Assembly (NCBI RefSeq): GCF_016545825.1
Contig: NC_052613.1
Span: 47,970,112 to 48,034,111, forward strand
Length of the DNA stretch: 64,000 nucleotides
Source: Eucalyptus grandis
Taxonomy: Eukaryota > Streptophyta > Magnoliopsida > Myrtales > Myrtaceae
Reading direction: 5' to 3'
Made by a program: the position numbers and the translations under genes
Notes under the pieces: model-generated
What the model saw: only the letters and a program-made list of their open reading frames with translations
Database searches by the model: none
Told to the model about the DNA's origin: nothing
Shown here: in pieces, positions 36,801 to 47,926 of the stretch
Layout: each line of letters opens with the position of its first letter
Numbering within the stretch: position 1 is the first letter of the stretch

Positions 36801-38046
36801 CAGTTACTAGTAGGTTTCTAGGATGGCGAAAATGGCATAAATGAACCAAACTATACATTGAACAAGAGGAGAGCGAAACTAAAATTAACTCATGAAGGTG
36901 CCTTCAAACATAATGACAAGCAAGTCCCGGTTAGAGTAATATTAAGATGAGTGATTTCTTATGACAATGTCTACCCAAAGTACAAAAACGTCAGGCGTGC
37001 CAAAGCAGACGATACCTTATCTGAATTAATATAAGGATGTCACACAATTATGAACATACGCACGCCACAGCCTCCACAAGCATCGAGAACAAAGAAAGGG
37101 GCACGACCAGATAAAAGGATGTGATGAACAAACTGGGACAATTGAGCTTAAAAATTGACCCTCAGACCATCGATTTTTGAGCAGCTCCTCGCCAATGAAT
37201 ATCATTAAACGAAGATGTATAAACACCGAGCAAACACAATAAAAAAGAAATTGTTTAGATATAGTCCCGTGGAGATAAAATGCGGTAGAAAACATGGACA
37301 AAAGGTTGTGATCATGTGTGACATATCATTATACATTCAAAACAGGTCAGGATCCAGGACTAATCCATACAGACTCAGTCTGGTTATTTTGTTGAACATA
37401 TGGTGCGCGGTTATATGGTGGGCGGTTTAGTTGCTAAGTCTATATGAGTTTAGGGTAACGGTTCATTTCATTCCATTCCATTACAATAAGCGCTAATATA
37501 AATCATCACCTCAGCCTCGATCATATCAGATTTTAGATTGACACTGTATGAAGTCTTAGTTACTGTTTTCATTCTAAAACTATGACCTATAGGAACAATT
37601 ATTGAACTCGCCTTCATGAAGGTTAATTTCTATCTCCCAACAGTGAGAAAATCATAGCAAGGACTTTTCCAGAAATTTTACCACTGAGGATCGGAAGTTA
37701 AATTGAAGATATAAACGCGAGATAACTTCCACGAATTTCCTGGCCGTGGAACAGGGAGAAGCAGAGCAGGAAAGGCGCAAATCCGGAATGCCCAGAAACG
37801 ACAGGCGACGAAGGCTAATAACGTCAGGAGAGTAGTTGTGAAGAAATTCTCAGCGGTAGCAGGCAGCGAGAAGAGGGACGGGCTTTTCCCTTCTTTTACT
37901 TAATTGGGCCAACAAAATGAATTTCACACTAGGCAGTCGGCATTATCATGAGTTTCAATTAGACTTTTTCTCGTGGGTTCCCTCGCAGACTGCAAACTTT
38001 TCGGGCAAATTGATAGCTGTGGATGGGCCTCGACTGAGAATATTGG
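33811..38046. repeat. Second copy of the long non-coding block
   Basis: Matches 4381-8145 in order. Differences include a short local duplication near 34640-34740 ('cagagtctcttcaagtcttc' three times), extra sequence near 36300-36470 and 37120-37680, and loss of the (GA)n tract. No convincing gene. Confidence 0.75.
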
Positions 38047-38125
38047 GTAGAATACCTTGCCAAGGTTTCAGAGGCTTGGAACTAATAAGTGGAGATACGG
38101 ACAGCACTAAATCATAATTTTTATA

Positions 38126-38551
38126 CGACATTCATTTAAATATTATAATTTATTTCCGATCACTTGAGTGACATAACTTTTTAAAAAATAATTTTGATCG
38201 ATTACTTGAATGCTAAAACTTTTAAAAAATATTCATCTAAGTATTGGAAATTTGACGTAGAACGTTTTCGCAATTAAGTTCTAAAAAATTCACCATAACT
38301 TTCGATTGATCACTAGAGTGCTAAAACTTTTAAAAAAATGTTCACCCAAGTGTCGGAAATCTGATGTGGCATAGCACGTGATGAACGTTTTAAAAAATTT
38401 TAAACATTCAAGTAATTGATAAAAAAAAAAAAAGTTATATGACACTTAAGTGATCGAAAAAAAATTATAGCAATTAAGTGAGTAATATATATATAAATTA
38501 TAACACTCAAGTGATCCAAAAAAAAATAATTATAATACTCAAATGAGCCCG
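38126..38551. mobile_element. Foldback-type element (copy 1)
   Basis: The left part (near 38130-38190, 'gatcacttgagtgacataac') and the right part (near 38485-38550, 'aacactcaagtgatcc') are inverted copies, and further internal 'cacttaagtgatcg' pairs make much of the 426 bp self-complementary. A 5-bp direct repeat TTATA flanks it (38121-38125 and 38552-38556). No coding capacity. Confidence 0.75.
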
Positions 38552-38739
38552 TTATATAGTACCTTTTTTCCATCTTCTTATCCGCTTTCCACTTGTTATG
38601 TATTTATTTATTTTTTATTGATTTATTTTTGTTATTATCTGGCTAATTTTTACTTTTGTACTTTTTACAAGAATGAATATTTGAGTTGTCGACTAAAATT
38701 TACGTGTCAACAAAACCTTGTCCTGCTGCATCTTTGAAG

Positions 38740-39351
38740 AAAATTCTCCAACAGAAACGCCTAATTGTCAAAGACCTACTGATTTTTTTTTCTTAAACTT
38801 ATTTTTCTAAATTTGCTTATTTGGTTTAATCTTAATAAGCAAACAGGGGATAAAAGTTTCTGTTTTTTTTTTTTTTTACCCATCAATCCTCTTGTAAAGG
38901 ATCCAACTTGAGGAGATGCATGAAAAAAGGACTCAACTCTTGGAATGACTTGTCAATGGGGGCAAGATTTGTGCAAGTTCACTAAGTATACACATTTCGC
39001 CAACCTATCATCATCAAAGAGGCAAAGTGATGGACGGCATTGCTCCCTTGAATGTCCCTACCTAACTCTTCTCAAAAGTCTTTTGTTCTAGTTTTCCAGT
39101 CCTCTTTCCAAGTCAACTGCCGTGTTTAAAGTCAACTACCGTGTTTAAGTAGCTGATCTTACTTGACTAGTCAAAAGAATTGTCAATAACAAGGGCTTTC
39201 GTTTCACTTTCATATGAGGAATCAAACGACTTTCCCTTCTTTTTTCTTCTTCTTCTTCATACTATTCCATTCCGTTCTTTAGCTTTGATTTCAATAATTA
39301 AAAGGAAAGAAAATTCTCATTTCCAAACTAGAACCATATTGAAATCCTGGG
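38740..39351 (+). promoter_or_regulatory. Upstream region of the truncated ectodomain copy
   Basis: Nearly identical to 40430-41052 before gene C, including the palindromic W-box TTGACTAGTCAA at 39163-39174 and a doubled 'aagtcaact' motif near 39112 and 39130. Confidence 0.5.
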
Positions 39352-39684
39352 ATGGGTCTACACTGTGCTTCCGCACAAGAGGTAATTTGCATTGCATTGC
39401 ACATCTTCTTCATTGCCATCTTAGAAGATCACGTCGAGTCATCATCATATGAAGCTTGCGAACCCCGCAACTGTGGCACTGATGATTTCAACCTAAGCTA
39501 TCCCTTTTATATTCCTGGAGAAGGAAGCAATTCATGCGGTTACCCTGGATTTGAGATCACTTGTGGAGAAAAAAAGGCTACGTATGGGAGCTACGTAGTT
39601 AAAAGCATCTCCTACAACGAGAGTTCCATCGAATTAGTAAGCCCAAGTGCTGAACCTAATAAGTGGAGATACGGACAGCACTAA
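39352..39684 (+). pseudogene. Truncated LRK10L-2-type ectodomain copy
   Basis: The first 99 codons equal the start of genes A and C (signal-like segment, then CEPRNCGTDDFNLSYPFYI and CGYPGFEITC). At about 39648 it leaves the gene and runs into the tandem-repeat junction, with a stop about 12 codons later. It keeps a full upstream region, so it might still be transcribed, but it lacks most of the ectodomain, the membrane helix and the kinase. Confidence 0.9.
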
Positions 39685-39699
39685 ATCATAATTTTTATA

Positions 39700-40138
39700 C
39701 GATGTTCACTTAAATATTATAATTTGTTTCCGATCACTTAAGTGACATAACTTTTTAAAAAATAATTTTGATCAATTACTTGAATGCTAAAACTTTTAAA
39801 AAATATTCATTTAATTATTGGAAATTTGGCGTAGAACGTTTTCGCAATTAAGTTCTAAAAATTCACCATAACTTTAGATTGATCACTAGAGTGCTAAAAC
39901 TTAAAAAAAAAATGTTCACCCAAGTGTCGGAAATCTGATGTGGCATAGCACGTGATGAACGTTTTTAAAAATTTTAAACATTCAAGTAATCGATAAAAAG
40001 AAGAAGTTATATGACACTTAAGTGATCGAAAAAAAAAAATTATAGCAATTAAGTAAGTGATATATATATATATATAAATTATAACACTCAGGTGATACAA
40101 AAAAAGAAAAAAAAACTTATAACGCTCAAATAAGCACA
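39700..40138. mobile_element. Foldback-type element (copy 2)
   Basis: The second copy of the element at 38126-38551, with TTATA at 39695-39699 and 40139-40143. It was carried along by the tandem duplication and is not an independent insertion. Confidence 0.72.
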
Positions 40139-40429
40139 TTATATAGTACATTTTTTCCATCTTCTTATCCGCTTTCCACTTGTTATGTATTTATTTATTT
40201 TTTATTGATTTATTTTTGTTATTATCTGGCTAATTTTTACTTTTGTACTTTTTACAAGAATGAATATTTGAGTTGTCGACTAAAATTTACGTGTCAACAA
40301 AACCTTGTCAAGAACCTTTCTTGCGTAGGCCAACGGCATTTGTTACTCATGCTTGTTGTACTTAGGATTTTCTTTTTTGGAATTTCTCACTAGTTGCCGT
40401 AACCGACTCCTCCTGCTGCATCTTTGAAG

Positions 40430-41052
40430 AAAATTCTCCAACAGAAACGCCTAATTGTCAAAGACCTACTGATTTTGTTTTTTTTCTTAAACTTATTTTT
40501 CTAAATTTGCTTATTTGGTTTAATCTTAATAAGCAAACAGGGGATAAAATTTTCTGTTTTTTTTTTTTTTTTTTTTTACCCATCAATCCTCTTGTAAAGG
40601 ATCCAACTTGAGGAGATGCATGAAAAAAGGACTCAACTCTTGGAATGACTTGTCAATGGGGGCAAGATTTGTGCAAGTTCACTAAGTCTACACATTTCGC
40701 CAACCTATCATCATCAAAGAGGCAAAGTGATGGACGGCATTGCTCCCTTGAATGTCCCTACCTAACTCTTCTCAAAAGTCTTTTGTTCTAGTCTTCCAGT
40801 CCTCTTTCCAAGTCAACTGCCGTGTTTAAAGTCAACTACCGTGTTTAAGCAGCTGATCTTACTTGACTAGTCAAAAGAATTGCCAATAACAAGGGCTTTT
40901 CATTTCACTTTCATATGAGGAATCAAACAACTTTCCTTTCTTTTTTCTTCTTCTTCTTCATACTATTCCATTCCGTTCTTTAGCTTTGATTTCAATAATT
41001 AAAAGGAAAGAAAATTCTCATTTCCAAACTAGAACCATATTGAAATCCTGGG
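40430..41052 (+). promoter_or_regulatory. Upstream region of gene C with W-boxes
   Basis: AGTCAA cores lie at 40811-40816 and 40830-40835 (the second from a local 19-bp duplication not in gene A), and the palindromic pair TTGACTAGTCAA at 40863-40874, 179 bp before the ATG. A CT-rich leader (about 40930-40965) follows. No clear TATA box. A WRKY role is inferred from the motif. Confidence 0.5.
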
Positions 41053-43082
41053 ATGGGTCTACACTGTGCTTCCGCACAAGAGGTAATTTGCATTGCATTG
41101 CACATCTTCTTCATTGCCATCTTAGAAGATCACGTCGAGTCATCATCATATGAAGCTTGCGAACCCCGCAACTGTGGCATTGATGATTTCAACCTAAGCT
41201 ATCCCTTTTATATTCCTGAAGAAGAAAGCAATTTATGCGGTTACCCTGGATTTGAGATCACTTGTCGAGAAAAAAGGGCTACGTATGGGAGCTACGCAGT
41301 TAAAAGTATCTCCTACAACGAGAGTTCCATCGAATTAGTAAGCCCAAGGGATACTTCCTGCTTTGCTCCTCGCCCCTCCCCCTTGCTTCCCGGTAACGTT
41401 TTCCTAGAGGACAGTTTTTCCCGTCATCCTATACTTTCATTCTTCTATAACTGCACCGACCCTTCTTTTCCCTTCAATACATCCTCTGTAAATTGTACTT
41501 CTAACGCAACATACAACGCCTCTGTTGCGTTGATTCCAAACTCGACCTTCCATCGACAAGGTGGATCCTGCCGGTCATTTGCAGAGGTACCAGTACAACT
41601 GGAGGAAAATATCTCGAATCAAACTATCAAAGATGTCGACTATAAGGAGTTGTTGCACAAAGGGTTCCAGTTAAAGTGGGACTTATCAACCAGTTGTACT
41701 GGTTGTGAAAAAAGTGGAGGCCGATGCGGACGATCACAAGACACAAACTTTCGGTGCTATTGCCCACATGGAACAATTCATCCCTCGATCTGCAACAGTG
41801 GCGGTATGAGCTTGCGGAAAAAAGGTGCTCTTGGTAAGTAGGAAATCAAATTTCTTATGAGTACTTACGAATTAAAATGCAGACATTTGGATAGTATTTA
41901 ACAGAAAGTAGGACTATTAAAACCCCAGGAAAATGATTATCTCTAATTATGCTTTGTATGTCCTTTGGTTACACAGGTGCATCAATTAGTGCATTTGGTG
42001 TCGCTACTATAGTCCTAGCCTATCTTTGTCAACGCAAAATTTCCAAGCAGAAATCCATGATCATAGGGAGCAGAAAGATGAATTTTCAGGTCAATTTCGT
42101 AAATCGTGGAATTCTCGTAACAACAAGGTATTCTTACACCGACATTAAGACAATCACCAACTCATTCAAAGAAAAACTAGGCGAGGGAGGTTATGGGTGT
42201 GTGTACAAAGGGAAGCTCCCAGATGGACATCTTGTGGCTGTGAAAATCCTAAGCAAGCTAAAAGGAGATGGTGAAGACTTCATCAATGAGGTAAATAGCA
42301 TGAGCAGAACTTCTCATGTCAACATTGTTAAACTACTAGGTTTCTGCTTTCACAAAACCAAAAGGGCCCTTGTCTATGAATACATGCACAATGGATCTCT
42401 GGAAAAACTCATATACGAAGAGAACTACTTCAAGCTAGGTTGCAGCCACCTCGGATGGGACACCTTGCACCAAATCTCTCTAGGCATAGCTCAAGGGCTT
42501 GAATACTTGCACAAAGGCTGCAACTCAAGAATATTACACTTCGACATAAAGCCGCACAACATTCTTCTTGATGAAAACTATTGCCCCAAGATTTCTGACT
42601 TTGGCCTTGCGAAGATATGCCATCAAGAGAAGAGCACAATCTCACTACTTGGCGCACGAGGGACTGCGGGGTTTATTGCGCCAGAAGTATTTTGCAGGAA
42701 CATTGGAGGAATATCCCAAAAATCTGATGTGTATAGCTTTGGGATGACAATGCTCGAAATGGTTGGTGGAAGGAAAAATATAAAGACAGGAGCAGAGAGA
42801 ACAAGTGAAATATACTTCCCGCATTGGATTCACAAGCGTCTTGAACTTCAAGAAGAGTTAGGACTGCAGAATGTCACAAGTGAAGGAGACAAAGAGAAAG
42901 CTGAGAAGATGGTAATAGTGGGCGTGTGGTGCATACAGACTAATCCTTCAATTAGGCCAACAATGAGTGAGGTGGTGGATATGCTAAGAGGCGGTGTTGA
43001 CTGTTTGCGAGTTCCTCCCAAGCCCTATTTGTCTTCTCCATCAAGATCATCACCAACCACTTCAATGTCCATGGCCGTGTGA
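41053..43082 (+). CDS. LRK10L-2-type receptor-like kinase, complete (gene C)
   Basis: Two exons, 41053-41833 and 41977-43082, give about 628 residues. Residues 1-30 are signal-like. About 35-250 form a Cys-rich ectodomain: GUB_WAK_bind (CEPRNCGIDDFNLSYPFYI, CGYPGFEITC) and a WAK_assoc-type end (SCTGCEKSGGRCG), with many N-glycosylation sequons. A helix lies at 262-278. The Ser/Thr kinase has the glycine loop at 329-334, Lys350, HFD at 448-450 (Phe in place of Arg, so a non-RD kinase), DFG at 468-470 and APE at 495-497. This order is that of LRK10L cell-surface receptors at the plasma membrane; the ligand is unknown. Unlike gene A it has lost intron 1 and part of the mini-exon by a deletion that keeps the frame. 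It is the only complete receptor gene in the window. Confidence 0.93.
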
Positions 43083-43490
43083 AATTTAAGACCGTGCTAT
43101 AAGCACATCTAGCCTTTCAACGCAAGGAACAACTTGTGTACCAAGATACGTGAGAATACTTCCGAAAATTTTCTTGTATTTGTTGAATGTGTGATGCCAA
43201 TGCTAAAGCCGATAGAAGTTATATAAAGCCACGTCATTACTTGTAGAGAGCATCTTAACACGAATTTGCATCTTATGCAGCTAAATTAACATGATGGCAA
43301 GGCCACCTAGAATTGATTATATTTTTAATTTCACAGGTTTCTGGTTTATGTTACAAACTTACTAGTTTGATAACTATTTTTCCACGATCATCTTGATTTA
43401 ATAACCGAATCACAACAAATGAGCAACGTCAAGACAAAATAAACATGTGTGTTTCTTCTTGAAACAAATTATCAGCACATCAACATAATG
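43083..43490 (+). other. 3' flank of gene C
   Basis: Almost identical to 10996-11401. Probably contains the 3' untranslated region. No gene. Confidence 0.6.
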
Positions 43491-44005
43491 GGAAAAGCGT
43501 CCAAAAAGTCTTAAACCTATTGTACGGCGGTCGATTCGGTCCTCTCTTTTCAATTTTGCTAATTTAATGCTAAAAATTATGGTAATTTTCCAATATAGTT
43601 CATTTGGTCAATTTTGATTAAAAATTACTGAAATTGCAGTCTAATCAAGATATCCATTGCTAACATAGATGGTTTTTTTTTTTTAATTATTTTTTTCCTT
43701 TTCTTTTCTTTCTTTATTTTTCTTGTTTCTACGTTAGTCGATGGCTATAGGTGAGGGCCATAATGCCCTCACCATATGTTCCCAACATTATATTGGGACG
43801 AGGGCAAGGGCGAGATTGTTGCGGTCATCACCTGTGGCTGGCGATCGGCAACCGGTGGGAAAATAAGGAATAAAAAAGAAAACAAGAAAAGAAAAGAAAG
43901 GGACAAAAAGAACAAATTCTGAAAATTTAATACAATCATAAGAATTGTTCATATTTGTGCTGACTGTGTCTCATAAAACAACTAACATTGATTGGACTAT
44001 CATGT
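43491..44005. mobile_element. Mutator-like repeat, right part missing
   Basis: Same repeat and same position relative to the gene as 11402-11920. It starts GGGAAAAGCGTCC. The right part is replaced by the LTR fragment at 44006. Confidence 0.55.
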
Positions 44006-44337
44006 CAGATCACTAGCCGTTGTATGATTGGGCTTGAATTACATTCTGTCGAATCTGGATGTAAAGTCTGATAGCCATAGACTTTACAATCTGAGTCTGA
44101 GTCTGGCAGTCTTCAGACTTTGACACGGCAGTCTTCAGACTTTGACACAGAGATCTAGAAATCTTCATAATATACTTTGGACATGTGTTACGTTCAGTCT
44201 TCTGGTCGTCTTCACACTTTGACAATATCTTTTACATGTTCTATCATATGCATGGTCTATTACTTAACCATTAAACATGTTAGTAGCCTTTAATTAATTT
44301 TGTCATCTTCAAAACATCATAAGGGATTTCCCTAACA
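44006..44337 (-). mobile_element. Copia LTR fragment
   Basis: On the minus strand it begins 'tgttagggaaatccc' and continues 'gatgttttgaagatgac', a typical Copia LTR start, and carries repeated 'agtctgaagact' motifs like those in the LTR at 46901. The other end has no clear border or target duplication, and about 280 bp of the paralogous spacer is missing, so insertion or later deletion removed flanking DNA. Confidence 0.6.
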
Positions 44338-44902
44338 ACGGCATCTAAAGTTTTCTTATAGCCGTAATCACTTCTCACATTACATTGCAATTGCGGTGAC
44401 TACATTCTAAATCTTTTTCCCCCTTGCTCTTATTTGTTGCTCTATTTGAGACGTCGAATATTTTCCTGAGAAAATCTCTTGTGAGCACTGGTTTTCCGAG
44501 AGAAATAAGAATATAGCCTAATAACGTGGTGGGCACTTCAGTTGCTAAGTTTATATATGAGTAAAAGAATCTGAACTTTGACCAAGTATGGAAATCAAAT
44601 GACGGACTCAAAACAGGTCGGGATCAAGGACTAATCTATACGGACTCAACTTGGGCATTTTGTCAAACAAGAAGGAATATTTGAAGATTTTTGTTAGCAT
44701 AACAGTTTTTTTGCCTACTGTAAAATTAATATAGCATGTTGTGAGTTACACATTTTTTAAGAAGTGGACGCGACAATAACTTCTAATTTTTTTTTAACTA
44801 ACTCAAATTAATTTTCAAATAGAGAGCGTCAGTTGTCAAAGACCCTCTGATTCTTTTTCTTGAACTTACTTTCCTAATTTTGCTTATTTGGTTTGATTTT
44901 AA
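44338..44902. repeat. Partial LRK10L-2 spacer
   Basis: Pieces of the spacer seen at 12,230-13,400 in the same order but with deletions (for example the AAT-rich tract is lost). No gene. Confidence 0.55.
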
Positions 44903-45605
44903 TGAGCATGACAGGAGATAAAAGTTTCTGGGTCTTTAATTTTTTTAATTACCCTCTTGTAAAGGATCCAACTTGAGCGTACATGTGAAAATAGGAGTCA
45001 ACTCTTGGAAAAACTTGTCAATTGGGGCATGATTTGTGCAAGTTCGCTAATTGTGGGTCTACAAATTTCACTGACCTATCATCATCAAAGACATAAAGTG
45101 ATGGATGACATTGCTCCCTTTAGGGTCTCTACCTAGCTCTTCTCAAAAGTCTCTTGTTCTAGTCTTCTTGTCCCCTTTCTAAGTCAACTGCCGTGTTTAA
45201 GCAGCTGCTCTCACAAGACTAGCAGAAGGAATTGCCAATAACAAGAGCCTTCTTTTCACTTGAGCATGACAGGAGATAAAATTTTCTGGGTCTTTAATTT
45301 TTTGTAAAGGATCCAACTTGAGCGTACATGTGAAAATAGGAGTCAACTCTTGGAAAAACTTGTCAATTGGGACAAGATTTGTGCAAGTTCGCTAATTGCG
45401 GGTCTATAGATTTCACCAACCTATCATCATCAAAGACGTAAGGTGATGGATGACATTGCTCCCCTGAGGGTCTCTACCTAGCTCTTCTCAAAAGTCTCTT
45501 ATTCTAGTCTTCCTGTCCTCTTTCCAAGTCAACTACCGTGTTTAAGCAGCTGCTCTCACAAGACTAGTAGAAGGAATTGTCAATAACAAGGGCCTTCTTT
45601 TCACT
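44903..45605 (+). repeat. Tandemly duplicated upstream region of gene D
   Basis: 'tgagcatgacaggagataaa' at 44903 recurs at 45261, and the following 340-360 bp are repeated, including 'aaaggatccaacttg', 'gagtcaactctt' and 'agtcaact' W-box cores. The first unit is 358 bp; the second lacks about 20 bp. The duplicated piece covers the region that in genes A-C lies before the ATG. Confidence 0.85.
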
Positions 45606-45664
45606 TTCCTATGAGGAATCAAACAGCTTCTCCTTCTTTTTCTCCATCTTCTTCCTGCTGTTCC

Positions 45665-46655
45665 TATTTCACCGAAATCTAATCGATGACAAAACATCTT
45701 TTCTGAAAGTCGTTCTTCAACTTTTGATGAGAGGAGACGGGTTCTATAATGACTCTGGACAACAAATATTCAAGCAGATAAGGAATAACTGTAACCCTTT
45801 ATTTCAAACTTCGAACCAAGTTGTCCATACAAACAGTACTAGAATTCAATCAACAAAAAGACTTGAAAATATCACAGTTTCCACAGCAATACATGTGCAC
45901 GAACTGTGATAGAATTTAATTGCTGATAAAGCTCAAGAAGGTGCATAGATGTAACGCTGGAATTTAATCAACGTCATGACATCCACAACAAAGATGCACG
46001 CTAGAATTGAATTGACGATGAAATATCGGGATAAAGATATGCATCGGAATTTAATTGACGATACAAATCGGAAAACTATAACTAAGGAAAAATAAAGTGC
46101 ATGAAAGTAAAGATAATAAAAGATTACATTTTAATTGTTAAGGGGGCCTCTTTCAATTGATAGAACTTGGTATTTATATACCTTTATCATAACCATCTGG
46201 GAGCAATTTCTTTGTGGTTGAATTATAGTTTTACGTTTCCAAAAATAATGGTCCCATATTCCCATATTGTCAACTCCCTTTAAAATAGCAGCCTTATCTC
46301 CAAGGAGTTGTTCTTTTCCCACATTGTTAATTGCCTTCAAAATAGTAGCCTCATTTTGCGTTTTCACATAACTATTCTTTACGATCTGCTTAATGGATTT
46401 ACGCATGCCTTAGCCTTAGATGCAATCTTCTGAATTGATCATCTACATATAATATCGACCAATCTTTAATCCGTTAAATTGGCTTCCTCTACCGATAATC
46501 AAATATGCCCGGATAGTATATTCTCCACTCTTTTCCCTTTTTTCTTCATTAGTTTTGACGGTTGCATATGATATTATGGAGTCCACTTTTGTTGCTTTTG
46601 AACAATCATCACATGTCATTAATAACTAAATATCAATCACTTGTAGGTTTCAATA
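45665..46655. repeat. Unclassified 1-kb insertion between gene D upstream region and ATG
   Basis: In gene B the CT-rich leader runs straight into 'ctctagagcattgatacc'. Here the same two segments are separated by about 1 kb, with GTTCC at both edges (about 45660-45664 and 46656-46660), a possible 5-bp target duplication. The left half is shared with 13886-14365. No recognisable termini or protein. An open frame at 45577-45909 mostly spans the upstream/insertion border and is unlikely to be a gene. Confidence 0.5.
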
Positions 46656-46739
46656 GTTCCATTTTGTTCTAGAGCATTGATACCAAAAAAGAAAAGAAAT
46701 TTCCTATGTTCGAGACTAGAACCATATCGAAATCCCAGG

Positions 46740-46900
46740 ATGAGTCTACATCGCACTCACACATGAGACTTAGTTTGCCGAACATTCTTCATCTTCTTCA
46801 TTTCCATCTTAAAAGATCCCATTGCATTGTCGTCGGGTGAAGTGTCATACGAAGTGTGCAAACCCTGCAGTTGTGGGGTCAATCACCGTCCGGACATAAG
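46740..46900 (+). pseudogene. LRK10L-2-type pseudogene D, 5' part
   Basis: The ATG at 46740 and following codons align with gene B, but the ninth codon is TGA (46764-46766). The signal-like region and the first Cys-rich residues (CKPCSCGV-like) are readable up to the Copia insertion, which falls at 'acataag', where the other genes encode the conserved ISYPF segment. Confidence 0.9.
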
Positions 46901-47854
46901 TGTTGGAGAAAAATTTCTTGCGTGTTTTGAAGCTGACAAAACATTTCCATCAGTCTAGTCTGAAGACTTGTAGACTCTTTAGTCAAAGTCTGAAGACCGC
47001 CGGACGCTAGACTCAAGATTCAAAGTCTATCATCATTAACAGTTTCTAGACCGTCGAAGAAGACTTATCCAGAACTGAGCATTTCGTTAAGGATTTGTTT
47101 CTATCGATTGAAGAGGATTTCTCGGCTGGATATAGCATCTTAGAATCTGTTATCCGTTTTGATTTCAATTCGGGTAATTTAGATCCGTTGATTGGCGAAG
47201 CATACTTGAAAGGTTCTACTTATGAAAATCTAGATCTTGATTGTATGGGCAAGCATGATTGGTGGGCTATCGTCATATTTCTTAAATAACTCGATATCTC
47301 CCTAATTGATTCTGTCCAACGGGTAGATTGGAAGAACTCCTTTGATAAGTGCCAACGGGTTAGAAGGCATGGAGGAGTATATAAGGAAGATGTTCCAATT
47401 TTTCGAATGTGTGTGCGATAGAAGAATTCCAAAGTCTGAAGCTCTTTTTTCTTTGTCAATTCAATTGTTGAGCGTAAACTTGTACACAAAAGAGAGTTTA
47501 TACTTCTGTGAGACCTTGAAGAAGTGTAGCAAAGTCTCTACACTGTGGAATCAAAGAAGAGCTATACTGTAACAACTCTGTTGATTCTTAGTGAAATCTA
47601 GCCGGTGGACTGTTAGTGCGGAAAAGTGGACGTAGGCTTGGATTAAGCCGAACCACTATAAACCTCGTGTTCTTATTCTCTTCCCTAAGCTCTTTTACTT
47701 TGATCGTAACTCTATTTGATTATTAGAGTCTAATTTCTTTTTCATAATCTATTGCTAAACAGAGTTTGTTTGAAAACAAAATTATATACTTTACTCTGCA
47801 AAATTTGTTTTCGCACCTACTCACCTCCTCTAGGTGCTCGTACTAGCTTTCACA
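46901..47854 (+). repeat. 5' LTR of the Sirevirus-like element
   Basis: 954 bp, bounded by TG and CA. It holds clustered 'agtctgaagact'-type motifs near 46935-47030 that can pair with each other. Paired with 53500-54452. Confidence 0.93.
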
Positions 47855-47926
47855 ATTTGTATCAGAGCCTATGTACTCATTTAAGTTGAAGTGTTTTTAC
47901 TTCAGAGTTAACGATCCATAGCTAGT

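Larger units (their letters stand above)
38082..41340 (+). repeat. 1.57-kb tandem duplication with truncated gene copy
   Basis: The text 'ctaataagtggagatacgg' at 38082 recurs at 39656, and everything from 38082 to about 39650 (foldback element, upstream region, start of an LRK10L-2 ectodomain) is repeated from 39656 to about 41340. In the first copy the ectodomain stops at the repeat junction; in the second it continues as gene C. Unequal exchange or replication slippage over one 1574-bp unit explains the arrangement. Confidence 0.85.
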
